This document shows, in pieces, positions 32,847 through 42,296 of a stretch of DNA of 56,479 nt. Below the pieces are notes generated by a model. The model made no database searches. It was not told where the DNA came from and worked only from the letters and a program-made list of their open reading frames with translations. A program made the position numbers and the translations under genes. Origin of the DNA: Herbinix sp. (lineage in GTDB: Bacteria; Bacillota; Clostridia; Lachnospirales; Lachnospiraceae); NCBI GenBank assembly GCA_029239235.1, contig JAQZBD010000003.1, forward strand, positions 1 through 56,479. The letters are read 5' to 3'. Each line of letters begins with the position of its first letter. Position 1 is the first letter of the stretch.

Positions 32847-35711
32847 TTATTCCAAAGCACCGCCGCTTGAATTGCCATCGGTATTTCCATTCAGCAGGGT
32901 ATTTGCATCAGCTTTTTTAAAATATAAGGAATAGATATTCTTAGTTAGTGCTGCTGCATTATGTGAAGTATATCCATTTGGAATAACAGTGGTTACAGAT
33001 ATCTTCGGAGATTCATAGGGCGCAAAAGAAACAAATAAGGCATTATTTGCATGAGATTTACTAATCTGTGCGGTACCTGTCTTTCCGGCAATCTTAACAT
33101 CAAAATTAGAATAATCTGTGTATACGGAGCCTCCATTCACATTTGTTACTGCGTACATACCATCCCAAACGGTATCCCAGGTAGACTCTCTCACATCCGT
33201 CAAGTCATGATCCACCGTTGCACTGTTATCAAGAATTACAGTACCATCCTTATCTTCAATCTTATCCAATAAGGTAAGATTATAGCAGGTTCCGCGGTTT
33301 GCCAGTGTAGTAATGTATTTTGACAGCTGGGCAGGCGTATAGTTGTTGGAACCTTGTCCGATGGAAGAACGAACAGCATCTTGTGTTGAAATCTGAGGAT
33401 TTAACTCACTTAACTCCAGACCGGAGGTTTCGTCTAAACCGAATTGAGTAGCATATTCTTGAAGCTTGGTTAATCCTAGATTAGAATCATATTTGCCATT
33501 ATTATCAATACTGAGGCGCCACCCCATCTCAAAGAAAAAGTAGTTACAGGATACCTTCAGGGCATCAACAATATCAACTGCACCATGGGATCCAGGGTAA
33601 ATGTGGCACTTTGGAGCAGGATTAATCTTGGTGAATTGACCCAAATCAACAATTTTTTCAGAAGGCGTAGTAACCCCTTCTTCTAAGGCTGCTACAGCAG
33701 TAATCATCTTAAAGGTTGAACCCGGCGCTGTTCTAGTGGATATCGCACGATTAAGCAAAGGATAAGAATTATCCTTTAATAACTGATTATAATAATTCGA
33801 GTCAATCTTATTGGCAAATAAGTTATTATCATAGCTGGGATATGTTACCATAGCCAATACATCGCCGGTTTTAACATCCGTAATAACAACGGAGCCGCTG
33901 CAAGGTTCAAGGGCTAACATGCCTGGAGTAATCTTAAGATCTTTGATCTTATCTGTGATAAACTTATAAGAAGAGATATTTCCATTTCTTAGGTTGTTAA
34001 TTTCACTTTCATTATATTCTAACACATCTTGGTCAAATAATAAAAGACAAATTTCATTTCCTGATAATTTATAGGAAAAAATTAAATTACGATATATCAT
34101 TTTTTGAAATTTATTGTCTTCTTTTAGAATACCCTTCGTATAGTCAATCAATTTCTGATATAATTCCTCAGCGCTATAGTATTCATCACCAATTCCTAAG
34201 ATGGATAAATCAATCCAATTATTCGCCAGAGCACTTTGAAGAAAAGCACTTAGGCTTATATTATTACCTAAATAGGACTGATAGGTTGTATCATTTTCCG
34301 GAATACTGCTCTTTAATAAGATGTGATTACTAACTAACACACTATAAAAATAATCCAGGAAATCTTCCATATCACCTGCCTTATCATTCGTGGTTATATT
34401 ATCTAAAGCAAGCATGTCATTATATTTCCGATCAATATCTCGTAATGCTGTTTCATATTTTGTCTTCGTAGACTTTTCAAGAGTGGAAGCATCCGCACTA
34501 TCAAATTCATTCACATCAATAATATTATTATTAATTAATGCATTGTACACTTCATAAATCGGAATTGTAATTTCACTGGCGCTTTCGCCTTTACTACCAT
34601 AGCTCATCGTTGGCACTATACTAGATAAAAGGATATTTGTTATCTCTTTTTCTAAAAGCAGATAGACATTCTTTTGCAAGATGCTATCGATCGTTAAATA
34701 AAGATCGTTGCCGGCAATCGGATCCTCTGTTTGTTCAATCTCTGTAACTCTTCCATTAGAATTAACAGTTACGGTTTCGGTACCCTTTTTACCGGACAGA
34801 TACTGTTCGTAAACCTGTTCTAAACCGGATTTCCCGATCATATCTGTAGAATTATAAGTATTTTCTTCGTCTTTATTTTCTTTCTCTGCTAATTCTTTTG
34901 CTTCTAATTCATCAGAGCTAATCAAACCGGTATAGCCTAAAAGGTGGGAAAAATACAAGCTGTCTTCATAAACTCTGCTGGCCTGCTGCTGAATATCGAC
35001 GCCCCTAAGGTCTGAATTGTTTTCTTTAATGGCTGCCACTGTTTTGTCACTAACACCAGAAGCGACGGTAACCTGTAAATATTTTGGATAATTAATGAAT
35101 AATGCATAGCGAACGCTCATGATCTTTAACGCCTCTTCATCAGAATAATCATCTGAGATGCTAAACATAGGAGCAACAGCATTTCCGGTACCATGCTTTA
35201 GAAAATCAAATACTTCCTGTGGGGTAGAATTCTTCTGTTCCTCGGTCAGTTCATCGTCTACCAGAACATAAGCATAGGCATTCTCCAAAAATCGGGTCAA
35301 TGCCTTTCCCTTTACAGTAAACTCAAATTCACCCTTCTCATTTATTGTAATATAAAATTCTGTATCGAGGGTATCACCGCTGCTCTCAATTAATTTTACT
35401 AATCGATCAATAATGGCATTATACTCCTTATTAGAAGTAATCGATACGCCTTCCATGACAACAGAATAAGATAATTTATTTGTAGCCAACAGTACACCAT
35501 TTCGGTCATAGATATTTCCGCGGGTACTTTTTACATCTCGCTGCTTTGCATATTTTAATTCGCTCGCGACTGTGATTTCAGGACCTTCAACAATCTGCAA
35601 TACAAAAAGTCGATTGATAATTACACCAAACAAAACAAGGTAGATAAGAGTAACCGGAAATAGTCGTGATTTAGCAAGTTTTTTAAAATAATCTAAAAAT
35701 ACATCAAGCAA
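32847..35711 (-). CDS. mrdA: Penicillin-binding protein 2 (elongasome transpeptidase), with a long insertion
   Basis: This 954-residue class B PBP crosslinks peptidoglycan with RodA and MreC/D. It has one N-terminal helix (about 15-37), the pedestal 'KYAKQRDVKSTRGNIYDRNG', then the transpeptidase with Ser665 in 'PGSTFKM', 'SCNYFFFEMG' (SxN) and 'AGKTGTAQI' (KTG). The active Ser lies hundreds of residues later than in typical PBP2 (about 330 in E. coli). A long insertion (about 340-600) without recognisable motif separates pedestal and transpeptidase. The start is TTG behind GAGGAGG. Confidence 0.9.
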   Translation of the reverse strand: MLDVFLDYFKKLAKSRLFPVTLIYLVLFGVIINRLFVLQIVEGPEITVASELKYAKQRDVKSTRGNIYDRNGVLLATNKLSYSVVMEGVSITSNKEYNAIIDRLVKLIESSGDTLDTEFYITINEKGEFEFTVKGKALTRFLENAYAYVLVDDELTEEQKNSTPQEVFDFLKHGTGNAVAPMFSISDDYSDEEALKIMSVRYALFINYPKYLQVTVASGVSDKTVAAIKENNSDLRGVDIQQQASRVYEDSLYFSHLLGYTGLISSDELEAKELAEKENKDEENTYNSTDMIGKSGLEQVYEQYLSGKKGTETVTVNSNGRVTEIEQTEDPIAGNDLYLTIDSILQKNVYLLLEKEITNILLSSIVPTMSYGSKGESASEITIPIYEVYNALINNNIIDVNEFDSADASTLEKSTKTKYETALRDIDRKYNDMLALDNITTNDKAGDMEDFLDYFYSVLVSNHILLKSSIPENDTTYQSYLGNNISLSAFLQSALANNWIDLSILGIGDEYYSAEELYQKLIDYTKGILKEDNKFQKMIYRNLIFSYKLSGNEICLLLFDQDVLEYNESEINNLRNGNISSYKFITDKIKDLKITPGMLALEPCSGSVVITDVKTGDVLAMVTYPSYDNNLFANKIDSNYYNQLLKDNSYPLLNRAISTRTAPGSTFKMITAVAALEEGVTTPSEKIVDLGQFTKINPAPKCHIYPGSHGAVDIVDALKVSCNYFFFEMGWRLSIDNNGKYDSNLGLTKLQEYATQFGLDETSGLELSELNPQISTQDAVRSSIGQGSNNYTPAQLSKYITTLANRGTCYNLTLLDKIEDKDGTVILDNSATVDHDLTDVRESTWDTVWDGMYAVTNVNGGSVYTDYSNFDVKIAGKTGTAQISKSHANNALFVSFAPYESPKISVTTVIPNGYTSHNAAALTKNIYSLYFKKADANTLLNGNTDGNSSGGALE

Positions 35712-35713
35712 GT

Positions 35714-36223
35714 TTATACCTCCTCGTCCTGATTACGCTCTAAGCGGTTGTTTATCATATGTAGCAGCTTATATAGAAGGACCGATACAGCTATCGTGTA
35801 TATGATTTCCGGTAATATGATTCTCCTTAAATAATAAAGGATGTCGAGTCTGCCACGTAACAAAAATTCAAATACATAGTAGAAGAAACCATATAGGAAA
35901 TTACATATTGCTATTATTCCGATCGGTAAGGTGAAATCATCTTTTGAATAAAAGCGATTGGTCATGCCGGCTAAATATCCAATTACCAAATAGAGTAAGG
36001 CATACAAGCCGATAATATAGCTGCCATACATTAGATCGACTAATAAGCCGCTAAATAACCCCACCATCATTCCAGTGGTTCTGCCGCGCATATGACCTGT
36101 GGAGGCAACCAGGATTAATAGCAGGTTGGGCATGATATTAGCCAACGCAATATAATGATACATTGCACTTTGTATCAAAAAACATATAATGATTTCAATG
36201 AGATATATAATCAATCTTTTCAC
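35714..36223 (-). CDS. mreD: Rod shape-determining protein MreD
   Basis: This 169-residue membrane protein has about five helices and the MreD pattern 'LIYLIEIIICFLIQSAMYHY', 'GLFSGLLVDLMYGSYIIGLY'. It works with MreC to link MreB filaments to the PBP2-RodA synthase. The start is GTG. It ends two bases before PBP2 and begins 18 bases after mreC. Confidence 0.88.
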   Translation of the reverse strand: MKRLIIYLIEIIICFLIQSAMYHYIALANIMPNLLLILVASTGHMRGRTTGMMVGLFSGLLVDLMYGSYIIGLYALLYLVIGYLAGMTNRFYSKDDFTLPIGIIAICNFLYGFFYYVFEFLLRGRLDILYYLRRIILPEIIYTIAVSVLLYKLLHMINNRLERNQDEEV

Positions 36224-36241
36224 AACAATACCTACTTTATG

Positions 36242-37108
36242 TTATTCTGTAGGAGCTTCATCAATCAGAGGCTCTTTTAATTCCGTGATAATAAGTACTT
36301 CCTCTAAACGTTCAAAATCAACGACAGGTGTCAGAAATGCTGTCTTGGTCATATTGCTGGGATCGAGTTTAATATCGCTCACATATCCAATTGTGATTCC
36401 CTCCAGGAAGTTCGGGCTGATATGGGAGGTGACAATTTCATCACCATCGTTGATCTGGGCATCCTTGCTGATTAGTTCAACTCGGATTTTGCCATCATCC
36501 ATTAGCTTCAAATCACCTTGTACAAAACAAGTGTCGGAGGTCTTAATAAACATACCGGTGACATTACTGTTATCATCAATAATTGCTCTTACAACAGAAT
36601 AATTGTAATGCACCTCTGTAATAATGCCTGCCAGACCATTTCCTGCCAACACATTCATATTCTTCTCTAAACCATCTCGTTCACCTTTATCGATGGTAAA
36701 AACATTATACCAATTATTAGAGTCCTTACTAATGACCCTTGCGGCAACCTTAGGGTAATCCGCATATTTTTGATCTAAATCATAAAGCTTTCTCAGCTCG
36801 TCCAATTCGTATTTATCCTGAAGTAGCATTTGATTCTGATAGGATAATAGATCCACCTGCTCCTTTAACTGCGTATTCTGCTGCTCAAGATCACCGATTC
36901 TTTTAAAATGATCTAGTTTTTCGGTAATATAGCTTCCCACGGTATTGATTCCGCGCTGCATCGGTGTAATGACCGATCCCACCGCATTTTTTACCGGCGA
37001 CAATTGCTCACCAAACCGGAAGGAAATAATAATCAAGCCGATGCATAGAACGATACAGCCAATGAGGATATACTTTGGATTAAAATTAATTTTTGCCCTT
37101 CGTCTCAT
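36242..37108 (-). CDS. mreC: Rod shape-determining protein MreC
   Basis: This 288-residue protein has a basic start, one helix (about 11-29), a coiled coil (about 65-105, 'KRIGDLEQQNTQLKEQVDLL') and the beta-barrel MreC domain with 'DKGERDGLEKNMNVLAGNGL'. It activates PBP2. Length and order are normal. Confidence 0.92.
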   Translation of the reverse strand: MRRRAKINFNPKYILIGCIVLCIGLIIISFRFGEQLSPVKNAVGSVITPMQRGINTVGSYITEKLDHFKRIGDLEQQNTQLKEQVDLLSYQNQMLLQDKYELDELRKLYDLDQKYADYPKVAARVISKDSNNWYNVFTIDKGERDGLEKNMNVLAGNGLAGIITEVHYNYSVVRAIIDDNSNVTGMFIKTSDTCFVQGDLKLMDDGKIRVELISKDAQINDGDEIVTSHISPNFLEGITIGYVSDIKLDPSNMTKTAFLTPVVDFERLEEVLIITELKEPLIDEAPTE

Positions 37109-37249
37109 TGAAAGTCTCCATATAATATTATAAGTTATGATAAGTTTGCATTTAACTTCTCATAAAGACGCTGTTTTTAAGCGCCGTGCATCTTGATGAT
37201 AGGAAATATATACTTGTTTCTATCATTAGAACTGCTTAACTAGAATTGC

Positions 37250-38272
37250 TTAACTAAGTGCTTTGGAACGGATGGTGTCTGCTAAGGTAGCTAACTGGGG
37301 ATTCTCTAATATTTGTCCAAGACCATTGACAACCGTATTAGCAGGATCAGGACAGATATTTATCTTTAAATCCGTCTCTTTGCGCATCAGCTCGTCCAGT
37401 GCAAAGATACCTGCTGAGCCGCCTGTGATATAGATACCACTGTCAATAATATCAGATGAGATTTCCGGTGGTGTACGCTCCAGTATAATTTTAATGGCAT
37501 CAATAATGGAATACATATATTCAGCAATCGCTTCAAATACATCGTTTGAGTTTACTTCCATCTCGGTCGGCAGACCGCTGACTACATCTCGGCCATAAAC
37601 CTTTACAGAGGCTTCCACGGAGGTAATGGCACTTGCCAGTTTCTTTTTTATATTCTCTGCCGTTTTGTCACCAATGTATAGGTTATACTTTCTTTTTACC
37701 ATGTTTTTAATGGCTTCATCCAAACGATTGCCGCCCACGGGTATCAACTTACTAAGTACAATTCCGCCTAAGGAAAGTATGGATACCTCTGTAGTGTCTG
37801 CACCGATATCTACGATCATTACTCCCCTTGCAGTCATTACATCCAGACCGGCTCCCACTGCATCTGCGATTGGCTTTTCTACAATTTTAATGCGTCCTAC
37901 CTTTAAGTTTGAGCTGGCAATCAAATCATAAAAGGCACGACGTTCTACTTCTGTAATATCTGTCGGTGTTGCCACAATATAATCTGCTGCACTGGAGCCA
38001 AAGCGCTTTGCTCCGCCGATGCGCCCAATAAAATGTGTCAGGAGCTCCATCATATTTGCTACATCAGCAATAACTCCGTTTTTCACAGGGTAAGATACGT
38101 TTATATTAGCAGGAGCTTTTTCATACATATCAAAGGCATCATTACCTGTAGCAATGATGTTCTTACCGGAAATTGCCACAATATTGCGCTCATCCAGAAC
38201 GATTCCCTGCCCCTTCTTATATATTTTAATTGTACTTGTACCAAAATCTATTCCGAATGCTTTTGAAGCCAT
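37250..38272 (-). CDS. mreB: Rod shape-determining protein MreB (actin-like)
   Basis: This 340-residue actin homologue guides lateral wall synthesis. Phosphate loops 'FGIDFGTSTIKIYKKG' and 'MIVDIGADTTEVSILSLGG', 'SGIYITGGSAGIFAL' (adenosine motif) and membrane-insertion residues are present. It is slightly diverged from the textbook MreB (first phosphate loop has ST where many have AN), so it may be an MreBH/Mbl-type paralogue, though its place before mreC favours MreB. There is TAGGAGG before ATG. Confidence 0.88.
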   Translation of the reverse strand: MASKAFGIDFGTSTIKIYKKGQGIVLDERNIVAISGKNIIATGNDAFDMYEKAPANINVSYPVKNGVIADVANMMELLTHFIGRIGGAKRFGSSAADYIVATPTDITEVERRAFYDLIASSNLKVGRIKIVEKPIADAVGAGLDVMTARGVMIVDIGADTTEVSILSLGGIVLSKLIPVGGNRLDEAIKNMVKRKYNLYIGDKTAENIKKKLASAITSVEASVKVYGRDVVSGLPTEMEVNSNDVFEAIAEYMYSIIDAIKIILERTPPEISSDIIDSGIYITGGSAGIFALDELMRKETDLKINICPDPANTVVNGLGQILENPQLATLADTIRSKALS

Positions 38273-38417
38273 ATCGTACGTTACCTCCTATTAATCATGT
38301 GTCAACCAGCGTTGCCGCTGATTATCTACTTTTGCTCATGTAATGAAATGTTAATGCCTACCGATATCCTTATGGAGAGCTTTGATAAAAGATCTTCTAT
38401 TAGCATCATAGGAGAAG

Positions 38418-39116
38418 TTAAAACAACGCCTGTTCCTTTAGGCTGATATATCTATTATCTCCAATAATGATATGATCCATAAGCAGAATACCAATTAAAT
38501 TTCCAGCTTCTGAAAGCTTTTTTGTTACTCTAATGTCTTCTGCACTAGGAGTTGGGTCTCCACTTGGATGATTATGAAGAATAATAATATTGACGGCCTC
38601 ATATTTTATGGCATTCACATAGATCTCCCTTGTAGGCATGAGAGACGTATTAACTGTTCCCTCGGATACTACAATGTCTTTGATTAACCTATTCTTGGAA
38701 TCCAGCATAAGTAATTTAACGATCTCTCTGGTCAGATGCCTCATATCCTGCATGTAATAATCTGCAACACTTTGCGGTGTAACTAATTTCAGACTATCCT
38801 GCAACAGCTCCTTTGACATACGTCTTGTGATTTCTGTCAAGCATTGAAGTTCAACTGCTTTTACCCTACCAATACCTTTGATCTGTGTTAATTCTTTTAA
38901 GGTTAAGTAGTTAAGTCCCTTTAAACCAGGGTAGGCAGTAGAATAATTTAATATATTCACTGCCAGATCAATTACTCTTTGACTTTTTGTCCCTGTCCGA
39001 AGGATGACTGCTAATAGCTCAGCATCCGATAAGGATCCTACTCCTGCCCTTTCACATTTCTCATAAGGACGTTCGGACACAGGTAATTCCTTGACTGTTA
39101 AATAGCGATTATCCAT
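38418..39116 (-). CDS. radC: RadC/JAB-domain protein
   Basis: A protein of about 232 residues with an N-terminal helix-hairpin-helix (residues about 65-95, 'ELTQIKGIGRVKAVELQCL') and a JAB/MPN metal domain with the metal ligands 'ILHNHPSGDPTPSAED' and 'LMDHIIIG'. Though named RadC, a direct role in repair is doubtful. The start is placed at 39116 (ATG behind GAAGGAGG); a longer frame exists but has no better signal. It precedes mreB in the operon. Confidence 0.9.
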   Translation of the reverse strand: MDNRYLTVKELPVSERPYEKCERAGVGSLSDAELLAVILRTGTKSQRVIDLAVNILNYSTAYPGLKGLNYLTLKELTQIKGIGRVKAVELQCLTEITRRMSKELLQDSLKLVTPQSVADYYMQDMRHLTREIVKLLMLDSKNRLIKDIVVSEGTVNTSLMPTREIYVNAIKYEAVNIIILHNHPSGDPTPSAEDIRVTKKLSEAGNLIGILLMDHIIIGDNRYISLKEQALF

Positions 39117-39210
39117 ATATTTGCCTCCTTCTTCGCCTCTCTCCAGGGAATCATTCGGCAATATCAAAAGCAAGGGATGGATAAATCTCTGCTCTTGATT
39201 ATAAACTAAT

Positions 39211-39498
39211 TCAGATTTTGCTGTAAATAAAGATTGCTGCAATTGCACCAACAATACTTCCTACTGTTATCTTAATGCGTATCCCAAAGCTGATTACCAG
39301 AACATCCAGGATATTAAGAGTAACAACGCCATTTTCTTTTGTATCACCTATGGAAAAATTAAAACCGTAGTTTAGCCAAGTTAGGAACTCAACGTTCTTT
39401 GCCAGGTAACCAAGAAAGCTGCCAAGGACAATTCCAAGTAAGATAAAAAGAAATAATGTCCACCCGTTTTTACTTATTACTCTTGCTGTTCTGGCCAT
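39211..39498 (-). CDS. DUF4321 family membrane protein
   Basis: This 95-residue protein has two hydrophobic helices (about 12-33 and 70-92) and the DUF4321 pattern 'FLFILLGIVLGSFLGYLA'. It occurs before maf and radC in clostridia; here maf is missing between them. The function is unknown. There is ACGGAGG before ATG. Confidence 0.78.
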   Translation of the reverse strand: MARTARVISKNGWTLFLFILLGIVLGSFLGYLAKNVEFLTWLNYGFNFSIGDTKENGVVTLNILDVLVISFGIRIKITVGSIVGAIAAIFIYSKI

Positions 39499-39648
39499 CT
39501 CAGTTTACCTCCGTTTGAATTAATCCCTTTTAATTTCCATCCATAATCAAGTAACATTTTATCACAACAAAGCGGATTTGTATACGTTAAACTAATTTTT
39601 ATTCCATAGGAAAATCCGCCCTAGCATTTAAAAAGGTGTTTTTCTATA

Positions 39649-39681
39649 GACAAAAGGAATCAGCAAGCCGATCCCCTTGTC
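39649..39681 (-). terminator. Probable terminator after the PLP-enzyme gene
   Basis: On the minus strand GACAAGGGGA pairs with TCCTTTTGTC (10 pairs, two G.U) around a 13-base loop. No pure T run follows directly, only TATAGAAAAA. Confidence 0.5.
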
Positions 39682-39686
39682 ACAAT

Positions 39687-40976
39687 TTAGATATGCAAAA
39701 TCCCCTCTTCATATAGTTTTTGAAGAGACATAAGAATACCAAATTTAGCATGATACCAGGTGAGTCCACCTTGGAAAAACACAGTATAAGGTGGCTTTAT
39801 CGGCGCATCCGCAGATAATTCAATGGAGGAGCCTTGCACAAAGGCACCTGCTGCCATAATGACATCACATTGATAACCCGGCATTGCCCAAGGCTCAGGC
39901 ACTACATAACTATCTACCGGCGCTGCTGCCTGAATTCCCTTACAGAAAGCAATCACAGCTTCCGGTGAATTCAGTGTCAAAGCTTGTATAATGTCATAGC
40001 GTTCTTCAACAGAATTAGGCAGAACCTCATAGCCTAAGCGCTCATAAACATTCGCCGCATAGATGGCTCCCTTTAGAGCACCGGAAACAACTGTCGGAGC
40101 AAGGAAGAGTCCTTGGAACAGAGAAGCTATAATACCCAGTGTGGCTCCCACTTCCTTTCCCAGTCCCGGAGCGGTTAGACGATAAGCAGCATTCTCTACG
40201 TATTCTGTTTTGCCAACAATGTAGCCTCCGATCGGGGCAAGTCCGCCGCCCGGATTCTTAATTAAAGAGCCAACGCATAAGTCAGCCCCCACCTCCGTTG
40301 GTTCCAGGAGCTCAACAAACTCACCATAGCAGTTATCCACCATGCAGATAATATCCGGTTTAAGTCCCTTTAGGAATTTAATCAGCTCTCCAATTCGTTC
40401 CACGGACAGGGTCGGTCTGCTCGCGTAGCCCTTGGAGCGTTGAATCGTTGCCAGTTTTGTATGTGGTTTGATTGCAGTTTTAATCCCTTCCCAGTCATAG
40501 CCCCCATCAGATAATAAATCCACCTGTGAATAGGTGATACCATACTCTGCTAAGGAACCCTTTGTAGGAGTGATACCGATCACACCTTCCAAAGTATCAT
40601 AGGGCTTTCCAACAGGAGAAAGAATCTCATCTCCTGGTCGTAAATTTCCGGATAAAGCTACTGTGAGAGCATGGGTACCGCTGATAAGCTGGGGTCTGAC
40701 TAAGGCATCCTCTGTCTTAAAAACTGCGGCATATACACTTTCTAAGGTATCACGCCCCATGTCATTATAGCCGTAGCCAGTGGTTGCGGCAAAATGCACA
40801 TCACTCAGACGGTTATCCTGCATGGCCTTTAATACCTTCATTTGATTAAATTCTGCCACCTCATCAATTTTTTGAAAACGTGTTTGCAGGTTCTGCTCTA
40901 TCTCGGTAGCATATGATATCACCTTTGGATCTAATCCTAGGGATTGATAAGCTTGATTCATCGTTGTATTATCCAA
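39687..40976 (-). CDS. PLP enzyme, methionine gamma-lyase-like ('aluminium resistance' family, YnbB)
   Basis: This 429-residue fold-type I PLP protein has its Lys240 in 'GSLIKNPGGGLAPIGGYIVG', matching the YnbB/'aluminium resistance' family related to cystathionine gamma-synthase. The region 'DNCYGEFVELLEP' holds the PLP-ring Asp. The true reaction is not settled for the family. The start is TTG behind GGAGG. The gene follows miaA after the structured element and a plus-strand promoter-like sequence. Confidence 0.88.
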   Translation of the reverse strand: MDNTTMNQAYQSLGLDPKVISYATEIEQNLQTRFQKIDEVAEFNQMKVLKAMQDNRLSDVHFAATTGYGYNDMGRDTLESVYAAVFKTEDALVRPQLISGTHALTVALSGNLRPGDEILSPVGKPYDTLEGVIGITPTKGSLAEYGITYSQVDLLSDGGYDWEGIKTAIKPHTKLATIQRSKGYASRPTLSVERIGELIKFLKGLKPDIICMVDNCYGEFVELLEPTEVGADLCVGSLIKNPGGGLAPIGGYIVGKTEYVENAAYRLTAPGLGKEVGATLGIIASLFQGLFLAPTVVSGALKGAIYAANVYERLGYEVLPNSVEERYDIIQALTLNSPEAVIAFCKGIQAAAPVDSYVVPEPWAMPGYQCDVIMAAGAFVQGSSIELSADAPIKPPYTVFFQGGLTWYHAKFGILMSLQKLYEEGILHI

Positions 40977-41089
40977 TTTTGTTCATCCTCCAAGCAACAG
41001 ATTAAGTTGCTCTCATCTATTAAATTCGTTTATATTTATTGCAGTTCTTTAGACTAATTGATTCTTAGGATTTACTTATACTAATCGGG

Positions 41090-41120
41090 TTGACATAATA
41101 ATGTTATGATTACTTATAAT
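41090..41120 (+). promoter_or_regulatory. Promoter-like sequence pointing into structured element B
   Basis: TTGACA (41090-41095) and TATAAT (41115-41120) are perfect hexamers, but 19 bases apart rather than 17. The start would fall about 35 bases before the element, and no plus-strand gene follows, so if active it would make an RNA of the element. Confidence 0.4.
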
Positions 41121-41160
41121 AGCTTTGCCCGACAAAAAGTTTTCCTTATACTAGCGCGGT

Positions 41161-41284
41161 GAATCTGGGTGTATCTATATCCATATGGGTGCAGACCGGG
41201 CTTCCCGTGATTGCCTGCACTTGGCAATCATGGGATGTTATAGGCAAGCCCAGGTGGATATAGATACACCCAGATTCATCTCAC
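41161..41284. repeat. Structured intergenic element, copy B (candidate RNA or mobile DNA)
   Basis: The arms GAATCTGGGTGTATCTATAT (41161-41180, with CCA following) pair perfectly over 23 bases with 41255-41277. The core hairpin CCCGTGATTGCC (41204-41215) pairs with 41223-41234 (one G.U) around loop TGCACTT. The core strands GGTGCAGACCGG and AGGCAAGCCCAGGTG match copy A at 26.4 kb, and ATTCATCTCAC closes both. The stems differ in sequence from copy A but stay paired. The element lies 48 bases beyond the miaA stop and no outer third stem is obvious. The rest of 40977-41332 has only the promoter-like sequence noted separately. Confidence 0.8.
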
Positions 41285-41332
41285 AGCCTAAATCTGTCCC
41301 ATTTACCGGCAAATCATAATATACTGGCAAGT

Positions 41333-42277
41333 CTATGAAACAATCTCTTTTTCTTTTAATATTTTTATCATTTCTTCTAGAAGCTCGTCCTCTGTTAAAA
41401 ACTGATCTTTATCAATCCAGGTAACGTCCTTTTCCCGTTTGAACCAGGTCAATTGCCGCTTTGCAAAATGTCGCGTGTCTCGCTTTAATATCTCAACGGC
41501 TTCTTCCAGAGTATATTCGTTCTCAAGATACGCAAGTATTTCCTTATAGCCTAAGCCCTGCATGGAAACCAAATCTCGGGTGTAGCCCCTTGCTGCCAGA
41601 TCTTTTACTTCCTCCACGAGACCGTCTCGAATCATCAGATCTACGCGGTAATTTATGGTCTCGTATAATTTTGCACGATCCTTGTTCAGAACAAAATAAC
41701 AAAAGTGGTATGGAGATTCTTTTTTTCTCTGCTCCTCATTATGATTTGACATCTTGTCACCGGTCAGCTTCACATATTCCAATGCGCGGATTACCTTTTT
41801 ACTATTGTTTGGGTGAATGGACTCTGCACTTTCCAGATCCACCTCTGAAAGCAGCTTGTGTAAATACTCTGCTCCCTTTTCTTGAACCAACTGCTCCAGA
41901 TAGCTGCGATAGGTGTAGTCTGTTTCATTCTCAGTAAAATCGATATCATTAAGAACTGCCTGGATATAAAAACCGGTACCTCCAACTAGGATAGGTATTT
42001 TATTTTTAGCATAGATTTCTTCCATGTAGTTCTTTGCCAGTTGTTGAAATCGAACCACGTTAAATTCTTCTTCCGGTTCCAATTCATCGATCAAATGATG
42101 GATAATCCCATCCATCTCTTCTGGCTGGATTTTAGCAGTACCGATATCCATATGCTTATATACCTGCATAGAATCTGCTGAGATAATCTCACCCTTCACA
42201 GCCTTTGCTAATGAAATGGATAGCGCTGTCTTACCGACGGAGGTAGGGCCGGTTAATATGATTAATGGCTTTTTTTC
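41333..42277 (-). CDS. miaA: tRNA dimethylallyltransferase MiaA
   Basis: This enzyme of about 314 residues transfers a dimethylallyl group to A37 of tRNAs reading UNN codons. It has the P-loop 'LTGPTSVGKTALSISLAK', 'GEIISADSMQVYKHMDIGTA', 'ILVGGTGFYIQAVL' and the C-terminal 'RDTRHFAKRQLTWFKRE'. ATG at 42277 (GGAAGG nine bases away) is preferred over an upstream ATG that would overlap mutL. It follows mutL by 19 bases. Confidence 0.92.
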   Translation of the reverse strand, partial: EKKPLIILTGPTSVGKTALSISLAKAVKGEIISADSMQVYKHMDIGTAKIQPEEMDGIIHHLIDELEPEEEFNVVRFQQLAKNYMEEIYAKNKIPILVGGTGFYIQAVLNDIDFTENETDYTYRSYLEQLVQEKGAEYLHKLLSEVDLESAESIHPNNSKKVIRALEYVKLTGDKMSNHNEEQRKKESPYHFCYFVLNKDRAKLYETINYRVDLMIRDGLVEEVKDLAARGYTRDLVSMQGLGYKEILAYLENEYTLEEAVEILKRDTRHFAKRQLTWFKREKDVTWIDKDQFLTEDELLEEMIKILKEKEIVS

Positions 42278-42296
42278 CATGTCCAATCCTTCCAAA

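Noticed and set aside
38290..38340. Small AGCG/CGCT hairpin upstream of mreB as a possible regulatory RNA
   Set aside because: The stem is only four bases and no terminator or conserved motif follows.
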